From Polytrichum commune (lineage: Eukaryota; Streptophyta; Polytrichopsida; Polytrichales; Polytrichaceae): DNA of 64,000 nt. The notes beneath the pieces are model-generated. The model had not been told where the DNA came from and did no database searches. It saw nothing but the letters and a program-made list of their open reading frames with translations. This document shows positions 59,940-64,000 of the stretch, piece by piece. Location of the stretch: contig OX485803.1 in assembly GCA_950295325.1 (NCBI GenBank), forward strand, positions 44,595,554 to 44,659,553, written 5' to 3'. The stretch's first letter is position 1, and each line of letters begins with the position of its first letter. The position numbers and the translations under genes were made by a program.

Positions 59940-60459
59940 GATCATTGATTCCATGAAGATGTGATTATGCCATAGATCCTTGATAATATCAATGCCCCTT
60001 TCCTCTTGTCAATGAATCACATTTTATAATTTGGGAGACTCCATGATAGATGTCTCATGTCCACAGTTGAACCTTCTTTGTAAGAGGCATATTACACAAC
60101 ACAATGAAAGAGTGGGATAATCTATCAAAAATTGTTACACAAAATATTTGTATTTAGTGTCACCAATTCTATTTCTCTTGCTCAATATGTATTGTAAACC
60201 GCCCGTTTAGTGTCACCAACACAAATTTAGAATTAACATTGGTTGTTATTCGTTGTGTAAAAAAATAGATTGGACATTATAGAATCACAATGTTGAAGTT
60301 ATTGTCACTTACTAAGTAGTTTCTCATCCACATTTCAATCATCCATGACAAGATCATATTACATAAATGTTAGGATGCATTGTGCATACCAAACTTTGAT
60401 CCAATGATTGGCAATTAGTGAATGAAAAGTAAGTCGGGATGACATTTTTTGTAAACTTA

Positions 60460-60853
60460 GGGTTGGTTCACATGGGCTCCCAAGTCCTCAATCCTAAGTC
60501 ACATGAGATCGATCCGTGCAATCTCGACCGTTGAGAGCATGGAAGTTGGGACTTAATATTTCACACATGGTTACAAGTCCTAAGCCCCCAATATGACATG
60601 GATTCTACATGACAACACTTTTTAGATGAGAGGCTTGTGACGTGTGTTGAAAGTTCGGTCGAGCAAAAAACAAGACCCAACTCTCAACTTATTCCCGACA
60701 TTTGTTGGCATAAAATAATCAAGATCCGACTTTTAGTGAACATAAAACATATTTTAATGATTTCTCGAGGCTCCAAAGTTGGGACTTTGCTTCTTGTTGG
60801 GACTTGATGACATGAGTGGGACTTGGGACTTGGGACCCCATGTGAACCGCCCC
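60460..60853 (+). mobile_element. 394-bp Tourist/PIF-Harbinger-type MITE
   Basis: The left end GGGTTGGTTCACATGGG and the inverse of CCCCATGTGAACCGCCCC match over about 28 bp with three differences. TTA flanks both sides (60457-60459 and 60854-60856). AAGTCCCAA/TTGGGACTT words recur near the ends. A degenerate copy is at 58354-58723. Confidence 0.8.
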
Positions 60854-61213
60854 TTAATTCATAAGATGTGTCACTAGGAAAGTTAGCATACGGTAGTGCC
60901 ATAAAATACCACATTTCACTAAATACAAAGTGTAGCACACCTATTCATTGGAGATAAGGTTGTGCCACCATAGATCCTTGTCCCGTTTCCACTTGTCAAT
61001 GTCAAACTTGCCATCCTTAGAAGTGAGGACATTCCTTGAATAGAAAGCGAGCTTAACTTACCGGAGATAAGTCAACCGGAAAGGGGGGTTGGGGACATGC
61101 ATCCTCAAGGCAATTTGTGGCCTCCAATGTGATGAACGGATGTGCACAAGCAAAAAGAGGGCACATCACCAAATGCTAACTAATTAGGTGTCCACACCAA
61201 GTCGGTTGAGGAC

Positions 61214-61268
61214 ACATGTATGTATGTATGTATGTATGTATGTATGTATGTATGGATGGATGGATGGG
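61214..61268. repeat. (ATGT)n/(ATGG)n microsatellite
   Basis: About nine ATGT units pass into ATGG units. A chance open frame reads through it. Confidence 0.9.
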
Positions 61269-61334
61269 TGCGTATACAAATATGAGGCAGATGATGCCAT
61301 GAGGCATGGATGGCCCACCATCCATCTATGCAAG

Positions 61335-61386
61335 CATGCATCCAAGCATGACACGTGTCAGATACACGAGGAGACAGCGACGTGGC
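61335..61386 (+). promoter_or_regulatory. RY motif, G-box and ABRE-like cluster
   Basis: CATGCA (RY core, 61335-61340), the palindromic G-box GACACGTGTC (61350-61359) and ACGTGGC (ABRE-like, 61380-61386) lie within 52 bp, about 0.9 kb before the lipase start. In plants these motifs bind B3-type and bZIP factors in ABA- and desiccation-linked expression. Function here is inferred from motif content only. Confidence 0.4.
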
Positions 61387-62308
61387 ACCGCTCCCCTCCC
61401 CGCCACGGCCTGCTTTCCAACGATTCGACCCATTCGGTCAGTGATTTCGCCACGCATTGGCTTTTTTCGCGCCGCGATTGGTTCTCGTCGATTGAGCAAG
61501 TTCCGGGTTCCAGATTTTGTCGCGCTTTGAAGCGTGGAGTTTGTGGGTTTCGGGGCGTGGTGGGTGTTTTGTAATTGGTGCGTTATTGTTCGTGGTCGAA
61601 GGTAACATTCTTTGGTTTTAGTCGGGGATTTTTTTGTTCCCGCGGCGGTGCCAGGAGGTTGCGGGTGCTCATGGCATTGGCATCTTTTTGCCCCCCGGTT
61701 TTAGCGTAATTTTTGGCAGCGACAGATGTTTTGTGGGGGTTTAGTAGAGGGCAATCTGGCTACGTCTGTTTTGGAGTTCCATTGTGTGTGAGATTTAGTT
61801 GCGAATGTGGTTGATTGTCTAGGGAGACTAGAAAAGCCTGTGAAAACTCTGGGGCAGAGTTTTTGGGAAGGGTCTTTTTGCGTTCGTATTTCAGTGTGAT
61901 GGGAGCTGATATGGGTTGAGAAACTTGACATGTGAACTTGACATATCAGGTGCGTGAGTGTCTTGACATGCGTCTTACGCAAAAAAGGTTGTGTGGACAA
62001 ATGCTACTCGGGGGAGATTGATGTCCCGCACTTCCAATTGCAGGACATAAGCTTAAGTCGAGATTTTCATTAAAGCAAGAGGTCAATTGGATTCCCTCTC
62101 ATTTTTTCTTACATGGAAACACCTCACTGAAGATGAATTCTGTCTTCGTGGAGAGCAACAATCAGGTAGGTGCAAGCAAAGCTGGTGTGTGGCATGTCAT
62201 CGAGCCTTGCTGTCATCCAAGTTTTGTTTGCTAACAAAGCCTACATTCAAGAGCACTGACAGTTTTTAACCCTCAAATTTGGAGCTTAAGTTTGGGCATC
62301 CCTCCACC

Positions 62309-63985
62309 ATGGCAAGTTTAGGGAAGATCATCAAGGATGACAGGCACCCCACATGGCTTGTGGATGCCATCATCTTGTCTGCGGTTGTTTACAGTCCCAA
62401 CCCCGCAGGCGAACTCAAGTTGATGGAGAATGAGTATGGTCTTCCGTCCTCTGCAAAATATGAGTTCGTCTCCGAGGAAGAGCTGAAGGAAAATGGGTTT
62501 GGCAGCTGCAAACAGACACTTCTGGTGGTGAAGTCCTTGACGGATGGCCACTACGTCATTGCGTGTCGTGGGACGACCGACATCAGTGACGCCCTCGCCG
62601 ACCTGAATTTCATACATCGGACCATGACATTGATTCCTGGTGCTGCCCATTCTGGATTTTTGGACCGGGCTAAGACCATCCCACTGGAGTATTTTCGGAG
62701 GCTGTTGATCCGTGGGGAGCGTGTTGTGCTGACGGGCCACTCACTTGGGGGTGCTGTGGCATCTCTTCTTGCCCTCAGGTATCATCTACTAACATCTTCT
62801 TTTATTGTCCTTTACAATGTTTCCTGATGCATTTTCAAACACAAGATAGGTTTGTAATGAATTTTTGATAATTTCATCACCTTGGCGTGTACACATCACG
62901 GCACATGATGTGAGAGTTTCACGTCTCCCACATGAATTTGAGAATGAGGAGGGTATTAGAAGAGATACTGTGCATCTTTTATCACTGGTGCTAGGGTCAT
63001 TTTGCCATTCCCAAACACTACGTCATTCAAAATAACATCACTTTCTCTGAGGAGGTTGTGATGGCGAGCAGATTGCAGGCGGTAGTTTTTGTTTGAAGGA
63101 GAGTATATCGTTACTGGTGCTATATGAATGTAATTCTGGCAAGAATACTAGAATTTTGTACATTTATTTCCAAACAAAAAATAGGTTTGCATTGCATTTT
63201 CGAGAAATTTCACCACCTTGACTGTGCACACATCACGGTATGTGGATATTTTACGTCTCCACATGAATATGAGAATGAGGAAGGGTACGAGAAAACATGT
63301 GCATCTTTGTGTCACTGGGGTCAGGTCGTTGTGCCATCCCCAGACACTATTTGGTTCACATTACATTACTTGCTACTTTAGTCTGAGGAGGTTATGATGG
63401 TCAGCAGATTGTGGTGTTTTGTTTGAAGGAAAATAGGCCCATCAGGGTTTTATGTGGTCTATATCTGGTGTTATTTGCATGTTCTTCCATGAACCGAAGA
63501 AGTTTGTAGATCTGTATGTAACGAGGGTTTGAGTGGAGAATGGACACAGTAGTTGTCTTTTGCGAATCAGGAATTGTCAGAGCATGTCCACATTAAAACT
63601 GTAACAATGAACGGGGAGAACCGTTAGTTACAGATGAATTGGTTGAGTTTGAGAAATAACAGGTCGAAGTTCAAGACATTAGGAAAATTACCGATCATTA
63701 TAAAGGAATTCATGGAATATACCTCAAACTAATAAGAAAAACCGAAAGATGCTAACATGGAACCGGTTGGACTTGAAAACACTAGGATCTTAACCGATTA
63801 TGTGCAAAAACCTCCCCGGACACAGAACTGTATACTAAGTTATGATTGTACAAATGGAAGTACTCAAGTATGGAACTCTCCTCTCTATTGTGCAGACTGC
63901 TGGAGGCAACAGGGAAGTGGTGCCATGCACAGGTTCAATGCTACACATTTGGTTGTCCATTTTTCGCGGACTACCGGCTGGCAAG
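62309..63985 (+). CDS. Class-3 lipase (alpha/beta hydrolase), 5' part; gene continues past the window
   Basis: Exon 1 is 62309-62778 and exon 2 is 63896-63985. They join in phase across a GT-AG intron, and another donor (AAG|GTACCC) follows at 63986. The 186 residues seen include CRGTTD (86-91), the usual oxyanion-region motif of Lipase_3 proteins, and the nucleophile elbow GHSLGG with Ser145. After the splice comes CYTFGCPFFADYRL, the conserved stretch that follows in the family. The catalytic Asp and His lie beyond the window. There is no signal peptide or membrane segment at the start (MASLGKIIKDD), so a cytosolic or peripheral enzyme is likely. The start CCACCATGGC is near-ideal. Family members hydrolyse acylglycerols or phospholipids; this substrate is unknown. 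Confidence 0.9.
62838..63475 (+). repeat. 335-bp tandem duplication in lipase intron 1
   Basis: Landmarks recur 335 bp apart: AGGTTTG at 62848 and 63183, CACATCACGG, GTCTCC(C)ACATGAAT, GTGCATCTTT and TTTGTTTGAAGGA. The two units are moderately diverged. Confidence 0.85.
63613..63817. mobile_element. Second copy of the GGGGAGA/ACCGGTT element, in lipase intron 1
   Basis: Reverse-complement match to 59727-59939 over its full length. It keeps GGGGAGAACCG, TTGAGTTTGAGAAATAAC, AACCGGTTGGACT and AACCGATTATG. It lies wholly within the intron, away from the splice sites. Confidence 0.75.
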
Positions 63986-64000
63986 GTACCCATTACATCC

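Larger units (their letters stand above)
60854..62308. other. Upstream region of the lipase gene
   Basis: No other gene is supported. From about 61370 the DNA becomes markedly richer in G, C and CpG than the rest of the window, suggesting a promoter and leader. A possible leader intron runs 61601-62043 (GAAG|GTAACA to TTGCAG|GACAT); this is inference from splice-like borders alone. Confidence 0.45.

Overview
The window is eukaryotic nuclear DNA from a land plant: AT-rich, gene-poor and crowded with short DNA transposons. Three protein-coding loci with GT-AG introns are convincing. A DYW-class PPR gene implies organelle RNA editing. Its coding introns, with one splitting a PPR motif, are more typical of mosses, lycophytes and ferns than of seed plants, where most PPR genes lack introns. 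I suspect a non-seed plant but cannot name the species.

Layout. 0.6-2.9 kb: a complete small hAT element with its 8-bp target duplication, inserted at the edge of a ~215-bp tandem repeat. 4.0-4.9 kb: a decayed gene for an unrecognised protein, cut by a 328-bp MITE. 5.6-21 kb: decayed intergenic DNA with MITEs and a tRNA-derived SINE. 21.4-25 kb: PIF/Harbinger elements, one keeping part of its nuclease and sitting inside a tandem repeat. 27.5-31.9 kb: a TA-flanked element, then two nested elements with CACGGGG ends and 8-bp target duplications; the inner one carries a second copy of the protein broken at 4 kb. 35.7-36.3 kb: an array of short hairpins with a recurrent loop. 36.8-38.3 kb: a hAT relic. 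39.7-43.0 kb: the PPR-DYW gene (minus strand). 49.5-55.0 kb: a 12-exon WDR12/YTM1 ribosome-biogenesis gene (plus strand) with repeats in its introns. 56.3-60.9 kb: a cluster of PIF/Harbinger-type MITEs. 62.3 kb to the end: the 5' part of a class-3 lipase gene (plus strand).

The three genes are independent housekeeping or organelle-support loci; nothing suggests a cluster or a shared pathway. The main novelty is in the repeats: the hairpin array at 35.7-36.3 kb, the nested CACGGGG elements, and the unrecognised protein family found twice, 25 kb apart. Element borders were read by eye as matching inverted ends plus target duplications. Superfamily names rest on duplication length and terminal bases except where a transposase fragment is stated.
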